This document shows, piece after piece, positions 6,387-12,103 of a DNA stretch of 17,784 nt. Position numbers and translations under genes: made by a program. The stretch comes from Acidobacteriota bacterium. GTDB taxonomy: Bacteria; Acidobacteriota; Thermoanaerobaculia; Multivoradales; UBA5704. Location of the stretch: contig QHVW01000158.1 of assembly GCA_003223675.1 (NCBI GenBank), positions 1-17,784 of the forward strand, given 5' to 3'. Numbering within the stretch: the stretch's first letter is position 1; every line of letters starts with the position of its first letter. The notes beneath the pieces were generated by a model. It was not told where the DNA came from. It saw only the letters and a program-made list of their open reading frames with translations, and did not search any database.

Positions 6387-6749
6387 ATGGATCAGATGAA
6401 GTTGGCGAAAGGGCTCGGATGGTTCAGCATCGGTCTCGGTCTCACCGAGATGTTGGCTCCGGAGTGGCTGGCCCGCCAGATCGGCGTGGACGAGGACCGC
6501 ACCCCGCTCCTGCGCGCGATGGGGGCCCGCGAGGCGGCGACCGGCGTCGGCGTGCTGATGGAGGAGCGGCCGACGGTCGGCATGTGGGGGCGCGTGGCGG
6601 GCGACGCGGTGGACATCTCCCTGCTGGCGGCGGCGCTCAAGCCCCCTCACCACGAAAAGAAAAGGGTGATCGGCGCGCTGGGGATGGTCCTCGGGGTCAC
6701 CCTGCTGGACGTGCTGTGCGCCCGGAGCTTGCAGACGGCTGCGGCCTGA
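6387..6749 (+). CDS. Small membrane protein resembling the N-terminal part of cyclase/SRPBCC proteins
   Basis: A 120-residue protein with ATG 6387 preceded by AAGGAG at seven bases. The pattern GWFSIGLGLTEMLAPEWLARQIGV, then LLRAMGAREAATGVGVL, MWGRVAGDAVDISLL and a closing hydrophobic helix GALGMVLGVTLLDVL suggests three or four membrane helices. Similar sequences occur as the membrane N-terminal half of proteins annotated as SRPBCC or cyclase/dehydrase, and as stand-alone proteins; here the SRPBCC half is absent. That resemblance is from memory and not tested. Function unknown. It is separated by about 165 bp from the GAF gene, a stretch containing a short ACAGG/CCTGT hairpin. The following thioesterase begins about 40 bp downstream. 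Confidence 0.8.
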   Translation: MDQMKLAKGLGWFSIGLGLTEMLAPEWLARQIGVDEDRTPLLRAMGAREAATGVGVLMEERPTVGMWGRVAGDAVDISLLAAALKPPHHEKKRVIGALGMVLGVTLLDVLCARSLQTAAA

Positions 6750-6779
6750 GAGCCCCCGGACCGGGTGGGGCGGCTCGGG

Positions 6780-6785
6780 TATGAT
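6780..6785 (+). promoter_or_regulatory. -10-like hexamer TATGAT directly before a GTG start (possible leaderless promoter)
   Basis: TATGAT ends seven bases before the GTG at 6792, so a transcript beginning at the normal distance would start at or within a base or two of the start codon. No Shine-Dalgarno sequence precedes that codon and no good -35 is seen. The same arrangement occurs before the methyltransferase and glpK genes. Confidence 0.4.
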
Positions 6786-6791
6786 CGCGCC

Positions 6792-7259
6792 GTGGCCGAG
6801 CTACCCGAGATCTCCGCCCCGCCGGGCCGTTTCCGCATCCGCGAGACCGTCCGCTGGAGCGACGTCGATCTGGCGGGCATCATCTTCTACGGCTCGTACG
6901 TCCGCTTCTTCGAGGTCGCCGAGACCGAGCTGTTCCGGGCGGCGGGCCTCCCGTTCTCGCGGCTGTTCGAGGAATTCGACCTCTGGCTGCCGCGGGCGGC
7001 GCTCCACTTCGAGTTTCGCCGGCCGGCGCGGCTCGACGACCTCCTCGACATCGAGATGTGGGTCTCCAGGGTCGGCACCTCCTCCCTGCGCCTCCAGTTC
7101 GAGGTCTACAAGGTCGCTCCGGAGCGCGAGCTGACCGCCGAGGGGTATGCCGTGCTGGTGACGGTGCGGCGGGGCGATCTCAAGCCGATTCCGGTGCCGG
7201 CGGAGGTGGTGTCGGCGCTGGGCGCGTACCGGGGGGAGGCCGGGGAGGGCCCTTTGTAG
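6792..7259 (+). CDS. Hotdog-fold acyl-CoA thioesterase (4HBT / YbgC-FadM type)
   Basis: About 155 residues from GTG 6792 (GTG 6765 is an in-frame alternative). The motif VRWSDVDLAGIIFYGSYVRFFEVAETELFR carries the Asp of the 4-hydroxybenzoyl-CoA thioesterase family followed by the G-I-x-x-Y/H-x-x-Y/F-x-R/F-F-E-x-A pattern. The hotdog strands follow (FEFRRPARLDDLLDIEMWV, SLRLQFEVYK, TAEGYAVLVTV). It likely hydrolyses an acyl-CoA thioester in the cytoplasm; chain specificity is unknown. A second family member lies at 17158. No ribosome site precedes either candidate start; instead TATGAT lies 6 nt before GTG 6792, suggesting a leaderless message. The stop codon TAG (7257-7259) is formed by the first bases of the hairpin repeat that starts at 7255, so the natural C-terminus may have been altered by its insertion. 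Confidence 0.85.
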   Translation: MAELPEISAPPGRFRIRETVRWSDVDLAGIIFYGSYVRFFEVAETELFRAAGLPFSRLFEEFDLWLPRAALHFEFRRPARLDDLLDIEMWVSRVGTSSLRLQFEVYKVAPERELTAEGYAVLVTVRRGDLKPIPVPAEVVSALGAYRGEAGEGPL

Positions 7260-7346
7260 GGGCGGCCCTATGTGGCCGCCCTGGGCGGGTGGGGTGGATC
7301 GGGGATTTCCCTCCCCCCAGGGCGGCCACATAGGGCCGCCCCTACA
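7255..7346. repeat. Dispersed inverted-repeat element, copy 1 (perfect 31-bp arms)
   Basis: Left arm 7255-7285 begins TGTAGGGGCGGCCCTATG and is matched perfectly in reverse complement by 7316-7346, with a 30-bp spacer. The outer ends are TGTAGGGGCG and CGCCCCTACA. It sits between the convergent thioesterase and RsbW-like genes, where the strong hairpin could act as a bidirectional terminator. A diverged copy lies at 11017-11093. Elements with this GTAGGGGCGGCCC/GGGCGGCC design are common dispersed repeats in GC-rich genomes. Confidence 0.9.
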
Positions 7347-7374
7347 GAACCCCCGCCTTTCCGCACCGCTGTTC

Positions 7375-7812
7375 TCACCGCAGCAGAAACCGCGCCGTGA
7401 GGACCTTCCCCCCCGCCTCCTCTCGAACTTCCAGGCGGTCGGCCAGGCGGGCGATGGCTCCCAGGCCGGTTCCCAGGCCGCCGCGGCGGAGGATCAGGGC
7501 GGGATCGATCGGCCCGCGGTCGTCGTAGCCGTCGGTCATCGCGAGCTGCAGGTCATGGATGGGGGGACCGACGTCGTGGGCTTCGACGGCGATCTCGCCG
7601 TGGGGCGGCGTCTCGGGACTCCAGATCAGGCGGATCTCCCCCCGGACGCCGTGCTTGACGATATTGGACGCCAGCTCCGAGACGACGATGGCGAGCTCCG
7701 TGGCGCGCCGGACGTCGAGGCCGTGGCGCACCGCGAAGCGCCGACCCTGGCTGCCCGCCACCACCACGTCGCTGCGCCCCTGGATGGCGAAGGAGCGGGT
7801 CTCGGACGGCAT
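7375..7812 (-). CDS. RsbW/RsbT-type ATP-binding anti-sigma or switch kinase (HATPase_c_2)
   Basis: A 145-residue single GHKL ATPase domain. N-box ELASNIVKHG (46-55), G1-type box AHDVGPPI (79-85) and G2-type box GGLGTGLGAI (111-120) are all present. The 'GLGTGLG' and 'SELASNIVKHG' patterns are those of RsbT/RsbW-type serine kinases, which phosphorylate STAS proteins. I chose ATG 7812, preceded by GGAGGAG nine bases upstream; GTG 7851 is an alternative with no good ribosome site. It is the last gene of the stressosome operon, 42 bp after the RsbR-type gene. Its likely partners are the STAS proteins encoded upstream. No sigma factor gene adjoins it, so whether it works as an anti-sigma factor or as a second switch kinase is open. 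Confidence 0.87.
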   Translation of the reverse strand: MPSETRSFAIQGRSDVVVAGSQGRRFAVRHGLDVRRATELAIVVSELASNIVKHGVRGEIRLIWSPETPPHGEIAVEAHDVGPPIHDLQLAMTDGYDDRGPIDPALILRRGGLGTGLGAIARLADRLEVREEAGGKVLTARFLLR

Positions 7813-7854
7813 GACCCGCGTCTCCTCCAATCCAGGGATGGGTCCCGCCACCCG

Positions 7855-8562
7855 CTATGTCTCGGAGCTCAGCTTGCGGGCGAGCTGGGAGTGCTGGTGC
7901 ACCACGAGCTGCTCGGTCTCCCGCAGGTAGAGCTGCAAGGCGTCGCGCAGGCTGCGCAGGGTCCGGATGCCCGTGAGGTCGACCCCGATGTGGGTCAGGG
8001 TCTGGGCGATGCCAGGGTTGATTCCGGAGATGATGCACTCGGCGCCGAGCAGGCGCACCGCGCGGGCCATCTTGATGAAGTGGTCGGCGGTCTTGGTGTC
8101 CATCACGTCGATGCCGGTGATGTCCACGATGGCCATGCGGGCCTGCTTGGAGACGATGGTCTCCAGCAGGGTCTCGGTCATCTCGGCGCTGCGCTGGCTG
8201 TCGACGATGCCCACCACGGGGAGGCAGAGGACGCTGGCCCAGACCTCGATGATCGGGGTGGACAGCTCGCGGATGGCCGCCTGCTGCACCTCGATGGTCT
8301 CCAGCTTGGCCTCCAGCTCGCGGTTGATCGCCTCCTGCTGCGCGAGCGTGCGGTTGAGCTCCGACTTGGCCTCGCCCAGCTCGCGGACGAAGATCGAGAA
8401 CGCGGTCTCGAGCTCCGAGAACTCGTCCCGGAGCTCGCCCGAGCGCTCGAGCAGCGAAAGGCAGGATTCGAATTCGTCGACGCTCGCGTAGGAGAGCGCC
8501 TCGATCACCGACTGCAGGCGCTCGGATGTGACGACGACGTGCGGGTCCTCACTCTCAGACAT
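7855..8562 (-). CDS. rsbR: RsbR-type stressosome STAS protein with coiled-coil N-terminus
   Basis: A 235-residue protein starting at ATG 8562, which has a GAGGAAG upstream; ATG 8580 is also possible. Residues ~40-100 are a charged coiled coil, and the STAS domain runs from about 101 (STPIIEVWASVLCLPVVGIVD) to 215. Thr156 in VMDTKTADHF and Thr188 in GIAQTLTHIG align with the two phosphorylatable threonines of Bacillus RsbR (Thr171 and Thr205). In Bacillus, RsbR and RsbS form the ~1.8 MDa stressosome that holds the kinase RsbT. Here the sensory part lacks the globin-like fold of Bacillus RsbR and looks like a plain coiled coil, so the signal input must differ. It is fifth in its operon, separated from rsbS-rsbT, whereas the usual order is R-S-T. 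Confidence 0.9.
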   Translation of the reverse strand: MSESEDPHVVVTSERLQSVIEALSYASVDEFESCLSLLERSGELRDEFSELETAFSIFVRELGEAKSELNRTLAQQEAINRELEAKLETIEVQQAAIRELSTPIIEVWASVLCLPVVGIVDSQRSAEMTETLLETIVSKQARMAIVDITGIDVMDTKTADHFIKMARAVRLLGAECIISGINPGIAQTLTHIGVDLTGIRTLRSLRDALQLYLRETEQLVVHQHSQLARKLSSET

Positions 8563-8586
8563 ACTTTTCTTCCTCGCCATGCAAAT

Positions 8587-9036
8587 TTATGGGGAGAACA
8601 TTTTTCGCCGTGAGGCGATCCATGCCCGCCCTTCCTCCTCAGTGTCAAAAAACGCGATTGGATTCAGATTTGAATCCTTGCGGAACAGATTGATGGCGGT
8701 GATCACCAGCTTGGTCACCACCTTGGCCTTGAGCGGCGCCTTGATGACCGCCATGCCGCGCAGGGGGATTTCCTTGAGGGTCTCCGCGACCGCCTTGCGC
8801 CCCTCGGGAGCGATGTTATCGAGCTCCTCGGCGTCGATCAGGAAGAAGAGCAGGCTCCTCCCTTCCGACATCGCGACCTGGCGGCGGAGCAGCTCCAGGG
8901 AGTCCTCCGTGGTGGCGGCGCCACCGAACCTCATGTAGATGATGTCCGGCTCCTCGAAATAGGTGACGTGCTTGCCGGAGATCCAATTCGCCGGGTCGTT
9001 GCCCGGGTCTCTTCTGTCATCACGCGCGATCGCCAT
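8587..9036 (-). CDS. SpoIIAA-like / STAS-SEC14 domain protein
   Basis: A 149-residue protein from ATG 9036, chosen because GGAGG lies eight bases upstream; an upstream in-frame ATG at 9051 would bury that site. The fold pattern is strand-rich with YMRFGGAATTEDSLELLRRQ, LLFFLIDAEELDNIAPEGRKAVAE, RGMAVIKAPLKAKVVTKLVITAINLF and the closing TEEEGRAWI. This is the layout of STAS/SEC14 or SpoIIAA-like proteins often linked to partner-switching operons. The usual phospho-Ser of RsbV/SpoIIAA (in a D-S-S/T-G motif) is not evident: the corresponding stretch is LDNIAPEGR. It might therefore be a non-phosphorylated accessory or membrane-lipid binding protein. Fourth gene of the stressosome operon, 41 bp after the phosphatase gene and 24 bp before rsbR. 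Confidence 0.75.
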   Translation of the reverse strand: MAIARDDRRDPGNDPANWISGKHVTYFEEPDIIYMRFGGAATTEDSLELLRRQVAMSEGRSLLFFLIDAEELDNIAPEGRKAVAETLKEIPLRGMAVIKAPLKAKVVTKLVITAINLFRKDSNLNPIAFFDTEEEGRAWIASRRKMFSP

Positions 9037-9077
9037 GGATATCCCCTCCACTTGAAATTGAAAAAGAGCTCATAGCT

Positions 9078-9650
9078 TCAACTCGGCTTCTCGCCGTAGA
9101 CCAGGACGACGGCGGTGGCGTCGTCGTGGTCCTTGCCCCAGTGCTCGACGATCCGCCGCGCGACCGTCTCCGGCGCCCCCGGCAGGCAGGACTTGAGGTT
9201 GCCCCGGGTGGAGATGCCGTCACTCATCAGACAGTAGATGTCGCCCGGCTTCATCGCCACGGGCATCACCTTGGACGTGCGCAGGTTGTGGCCGACGATC
9301 CCGGCCAGGCAGAAGACGCTCGGCGGCGTGCCGTTGAGCGCCTGCACCTCGATGTTGCCGATGCCGCAGAACTCCCCCTTGCCGTCCTGGTCGATCTTCA
9401 TCAGGCCGACGGCGGCGCCGCGCGTGGGGCGCAGCTCCTGGTGGACGCGCAGCAGCAGCGGGCCGACGCTGAGGTCGGCGAATTCGCGGATCACCTCGAC
9501 GGCGCGCCCGGCGGCCACCGATGATTCGTAGCCATGGCCGAGACCGTCGATGACGGCGGCCAGGGTCTCCCCCTCGCGCTCCTCGATCAGGAAGCTGTCG
9601 CCACAGATCGACAGCCCCTTGTACGGACGGCTGAAACCACCGCTTCTCAA
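9078..9650 (-). CDS. rsbX: RsbX-like PP2C (SpoIIE family) phosphatase
   Basis: About 190 residues. Metal-binding motifs of the SpoIIE/PP2C family are visible: CGDSFL near residue 18, AVIDGLGHG (33-40) and DHDDATAVVLVY at the end, plus CLMSDGIS for the mid-domain Asp. The protein is a bare catalytic domain, the length of Bacillus RsbX (~199), not the larger RsbU, so it most likely resets the stressosome by dephosphorylating RsbR and RsbS. The start TTG at 9650 overlaps the TGA of the RsbT-type gene as TTGA, with AAGGGGG about four bases upstream inside rsbT. A GTG at 9671 is an alternative. Third gene of the operon, so its dosage is coupled to the kinase it opposes. Confidence 0.88.
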   Translation of the reverse strand: MRSGGFSRPYKGLSICGDSFLIEEREGETLAAVIDGLGHGYESSVAAGRAVEVIREFADLSVGPLLLRVHQELRPTRGAAVGLMKIDQDGKGEFCGIGNIEVQALNGTPPSVFCLAGIVGHNLRTSKVMPVAMKPGDIYCLMSDGISTRGNLKSCLPGAPETVARRIVEHWGKDHDDATAVVLVYGEKPS

Positions 9651-10345
9651 CGTTCCCCCTTGAAGACGCACGTCACGGTGGTGCCGACCCCCGGACGGGT
9701 GTCGAGCTGGAAGTCGTCCACCAGCTTCTTGACCGCGACCAGACCCTTGCCCATGCCGCGCTGCGATTTGTAGGTGCCGGCCCAGATCTCGTCGAGCTTC
9801 GCCTGCGGGATGCCCGGCCCCTGGTCCGCCGCGATGATCTGGAGCCCCAGGATGCCGCGGTCGTCCTTGACCGAGCGCAGCTCGACGGAGCCCTTGCCGG
9901 CGTAGAAGACGATGTTGCGCGCCAGCTCGGAGACGGCGGTGGCCACTTTCACCGAGGCGAACTTGGAGAGGCCGATCCGCACGGCCTCGCTCCAGGCCTC
10001 CAGGCGCGCCGTGGCGATGTCCTTCTCCTGCTCGATGGAGAATTTCTTCGGCGTCATCGGCACGGTGGCCGCGGCGCCGCCGCCGGACGCGGTGCCCATC
10101 GGGCCGCTGCCGGGGCCCGGCGTGAGCGCCTTGGCGCAGGAGGCGATGAGCTGCGAGCTGTTGCTGCGTGCGAACAGGCGCACCGAGCTCTCCAGCTCCT
10201 GCATGATGGTCGCGCGGTCGTTCGCGGTGAGCTGCTGGACCGGAGTCGTCGCCAGACCCCCCAGGCGGTTGAAGATGCTCCGCTGGGTGATCGACGAGAT
10301 CGTCCCCGAGAGGATCGACCCGATCTCCTTCTCGACCGTCTTCAT
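9647..10345 (-). CDS. rsbT: RsbT-type switch kinase with a novel N-terminal extension
   Basis: A 232-residue protein. Residues ~101-232 form the RsbT-type GHKL kinase: AVSELARNIVFYAGKG (N-box, 137-152), AADQGPGIP (G1, 172-180) and GMGKGLVAVKKLVDDF (G2, 197-212), strongly like Bacillus RsbT, which is about 133 residues. The additional first 75 residues form a helical region (EIGSILSGTISSITQRSIFNR ... DRATIMQELESSVRLFARSN) joined by a Gly/Pro/Ala-rich linker (~75-99). I do not recognise this domain; it may anchor or regulate the kinase. The ATG at 10345 overlaps the stop of rsbS as ATGA, so RsbS and RsbT are translationally coupled. This fits their known binding. RsbT would phosphorylate RsbS and RsbR, and when released would activate a downstream phosphatase; no RsbU is in the window. 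Confidence 0.9.
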   Translation of the reverse strand: MKTVEKEIGSILSGTISSITQRSIFNRLGGLATTPVQQLTANDRATIMQELESSVRLFARSNSSQLIASCAKALTPGPGSGPMGTASGGGAAATVPMTPKKFSIEQEKDIATARLEAWSEAVRIGLSKFASVKVATAVSELARNIVFYAGKGSVELRSVKDDRGILGLQIIAADQGPGIPQAKLDEIWAGTYKSQRGMGKGLVAVKKLVDDFQLDTRPGVGTTVTCVFKGER

Positions 10346-10698
10346 TGCAACAGCTCGAGCCTCTCGAGAGCGAGATCGAGGTTGAGGGCGGTGTTGACCG
10401 AATCGAGCTCGACCCCCATCTCGATCAGCGTCATCGCCACCGCCGGCCGGATGCCGACGATGAAGCACTCGGCGCCCATGAACCGCACCGACTTGCCGAT
10501 GTCGTTGAGGATCCGGGTGATGTAGCTGTCGATGACCTCCACCGCCGAGACGTCGAGGATGACCCCGCGGGCGTTGACGTTGCGCACGCGTTCCATCAGC
10601 GACGCCTGGAGGTCGAGGGCGAGCCGGTCGTGCAGCTCCGTCTGGATGCTCACCAGCAGGCAGTTGCGAATCTGGATGATCGGTAGCTCTTGCTCCAC
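10342..10698 (-). CDS. rsbS: RsbS stressosome STAS antagonist
   Basis: A 118-residue single STAS domain, the usual length of RsbS (~121). The core reads LPIIQIRNCLLVSIQTELHD, GVILDVSAVEVIDSYITRIL and SVRFMGAECFIVGIRPAVAMTLIEMG. Ser58 in VIDSYITR corresponds to the Ser59 of Bacillus RsbS that is phosphorylated by RsbT. I chose GTG 10698: the ORF has a further upstream start at 10761, but the family begins here and GTGGAG lies about four bases upstream. It is the first gene of the minus-strand operon rsbS-rsbT-rsbX-STAS-rsbR-rsbW-like. The likely promoter is in the 10700-10920 stretch, where an AT-rich island (10881-10910) stands out. Confidence 0.9.
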   Translation of the reverse strand: MEQELPIIQIRNCLLVSIQTELHDRLALDLQASLMERVRNVNARGVILDVSAVEVIDSYITRILNDIGKSVRFMGAECFIVGIRPAVAMTLIEMGVELDSVNTALNLDLALERLELLQ

Positions 10699-10880
10699 GG
10701 TGCTCCACTCCCCGGATACGGGCTGATGACCGGCGATTCCAGCCAGGCGCGAGGGGACCAAACGGATACGAACGGTCCCCCGTCGGGTGGACGGCTCCCG
10801 CGCTTCAGCACATGCGGAACCGGGAAGGGACCCCCCTCCGGCCTCGCCGTGCCTGGCCTTCGACGTCGGAAGTTCCGGGA

Positions 10881-10912
10881 CTTTTTAGCATATTGCTACC
10901 AGAAAAAGCTAG
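10881..10912. promoter_or_regulatory. AT-rich island with small palindromes upstream of rsbS
   Basis: Within very GC-rich flanks this stretch contains TAGCA-TAT-TGCTA and an outer pair CTTTTT / AAAAAG. It is the only AT-rich patch between the stressosome operon and the repeats, so it is a candidate promoter or operator. No convincing -35/-10 pair was found in either direction. Placement is about 185 bp upstream of the rsbS start. Confidence 0.25.
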
Positions 10913-10945
10913 CGGGGGCCCCTCAATTGATCCCCTTCATGGGCC

Positions 10946-11150
10946 CGACCCTCTTCTCCCGACCCATCCCCTCCCGCACCGGGAGAGGGGGGAGAAAGGC
11001 ACACCCGCGGGGATTTTGTAGGGGCGGCCCTGTGTGGCCGCCCTGCAACTTGCCGGAGAAAAAACAGGGCGCCCACATAGGGGCGCCCCTACAGGTTTCC
11101 CCTCTCCCGGTGAGGGAGGGGGAGGGGATGGGAGAGGGGCCAGGGGTGAG
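10946..11150. repeat. Composite nested inverted repeat (outer CCCTCTCCC-type arms around an inner hairpin)
   Basis: The outer arms, 10946-10990 and 11099-11150, are inverted copies with small indels. CACCGGGAGAGGGG (10977-10990) pairs perfectly with 11099-11112, and CATCCCCTCCC (10965-10975) with 11120-11130. The left outer arm contains its own hairpin CTCCCG-CAC-CGGGAG. Inside lies the second copy of the GTAGGGGCGGCCC element (11017-11093). So one dispersed element appears to be inserted between inverted copies of another. It fills most of the 455-bp gap between rsbS and the PRC-barrel gene and ends three bases before the PRC gene stop. Confidence 0.75.
11017..11093. repeat. Dispersed inverted-repeat element, copy 2 (29-bp arms, 3 mismatches)
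   Basis: Left arm 11017-11045 starts TGTAGGGGCGGCCCTGTG; right arm 11065-11093 is its reverse complement with three mismatches, around a 19-bp spacer. The first ~28 bp of the arm match copy 1 at 7255. The spacer and inner sequence differ from copy 1, so only the arms are conserved. Two arm differences (GGCC versus GCCC) are at mirror-image positions and keep short palindromes within each arm. Confidence 0.85.
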
Positions 11151-11153
11151 GGC

Positions 11154-11675
11154 CTACGCCGGCTGGAACGCCGGCAGCCGTGCCAGGTCGGCCTCGCGCA
11201 GACTGGTGAGCACCACCTGCCGGTCTTTCTCCTTCAGGCGGCCGGCCTGGAAGGGGATGAGGGCGTGCAGGGGCTCGAGCCGTCCGGAGCCCCCCTCGCG
11301 GCCGTCGTCGGCCCGGGGGACGGCGCCGGTGAAATCGGCCGCGTGCTGGCGGGCGCCGGTGTTGAATTCCGCCGTCCGCTCGCTCTCGCCCACCGTGGGG
11401 TCGACGTCGGCCAACGGCCGGGAGCCGGGGCGGTTGGGGTCGGATTCGTAGCGGCCGGCGGTGATCCGCCCCTCGCCGCCGGGGGTGTCGAGGTCCTGCT
11501 GGAGCGCCGTCTGGTCGAGCTCCACGGCGAAGAAGCGGGACTCGTCGTCGTGCGGGTCGGCCAGCAGGAAACGTACCTGGCCGATCTTCCGGCCGTCGGC
11601 GCCGACCACGATCCAGCCGCGCACGTCCGGATGGTGTACCTCGCGCAGGGAGGCCCAGCGGCTCGTCTCGTTCAC
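11154..11675 (-). CDS. PRC-barrel domain protein
   Basis: A 173-residue soluble protein from GTG 11675, which has AAGGAG seven bases upstream. Residues ~10-60 (VHHPDVRGWIVVGADGRKIGQVRFLLADP followed by a strand RFFAVELD) form the N-terminal PRC-barrel half, as in the H subunit of photosynthetic reaction centres and in many stand-alone stress-linked proteins. The C-terminal IPFQAGRLKEKDRQVVLTSLREADLARLPAF resembles the second half. The middle (~65-130) is Gly/Asp/Pro-rich and probably disordered. Nothing in the window suggests photosynthesis; such proteins are generally annotated as PRC-barrel proteins of unknown role. It is the second gene after the 66-residue membrane protein (20-bp gap). 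The TAG stop abuts the composite repeat. Confidence 0.8.
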   Translation of the reverse strand: MNETSRWASLREVHHPDVRGWIVVGADGRKIGQVRFLLADPHDDESRFFAVELDQTALQQDLDTPGGEGRITAGRYESDPNRPGSRPLADVDPTVGESERTAEFNTGARQHAADFTGAVPRADDGREGGSGRLEPLHALIPFQAGRLKEKDRQVVLTSLREADLARLPAFQPA

Positions 11676-11695
11676 CTTCGCGCTCCTTCCTCGCC

Positions 11696-11896
11696 TCAGG
11701 CGTACTGGCGCAGCTTCGGCGGGATGTTGTCCCACTGCGTATCCGCCGCCTCCGCTCCCGAACGGTGGACGGGAGCCGCCGCACGCCGGTGCGCCGCGCT
11801 CGCGGCCGCCAGGATCACCAACACCAGCAGGACCACGCCCACGATCCAGGGCAGCACGTTGACGCGCCGCTTGGGCTCAATCTTGATCTCGGCCAC
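11696..11896 (-). CDS. Small single-pass membrane protein (66 aa), hypothetical
   Basis: GTG 11896 is preceded by AAGGAG at seven bases, which decides the start over the longer Arg-rich reading. A short basic N-terminus (EIKIEPKRR) precedes one transmembrane helix (~14-34, LPWIVGVVLLVLVILAAAS). A polar tail ends WDNIPPKLRQYA, so the protein is probably anchored with its tail outside the cytoplasm under the positive-inside rule. Not recognised by family. It is first of a two-gene unit with the PRC-barrel gene and divergent from the M48 protease. Confidence 0.7.
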   Translation of the reverse strand: MAEIKIEPKRRVNVLPWIVGVVLLVLVILAAASAAHRRAAAPVHRSGAEAADTQWDNIPPKLRQYA

Positions 11897-11932
11897 GACG
11901 TCTCTCCTTACCTCCACCCGGGAGGAGTACCG

Positions 11933-11990
11933 GCCCGGACGCCGGCCCATGAGGCGATACCGGTGGGAGAGTCAAGGCTGGCGTCCGGGC
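11933..11990. promoter_or_regulatory. 11-bp inverted repeat in the divergent intergenic region (candidate operator or hairpin)
   Basis: GCCCGGACGCC (11933-11943) is repeated in perfect reverse complement at 11980-11990, with a 36-bp spacer. The spacer contains a minus-strand TTGACT (-35-like), so the arms flank a possible promoter for the 66-aa/PRC-barrel unit. A second hairpin, CTCCGCC-TCAC-GGCGGAG (12004-12021) followed by CGCTTTT, lies between this and the protease gene and could be an attenuator or terminator. No regulator is assigned. Confidence 0.4.
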
Positions 11991-12103
11991 ACCGATGCAT
12001 CATCTCCGCCTCACGGCGGAGCGCTTTTGCAAAGGCCTTGCCTGGAAGAGAAACAGCGGCCGGGCTCGCGCGTATACAGTCCGGACGCGCAAAGGAGAGC
12101 AAG

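Noticed and set aside
7553..8038. Minus-strand ORF overlapping the RsbW-like and RsbR genes
   Set aside because: His/Pro/Arg-rich shadow spanning the boundary of two well-supported genes.
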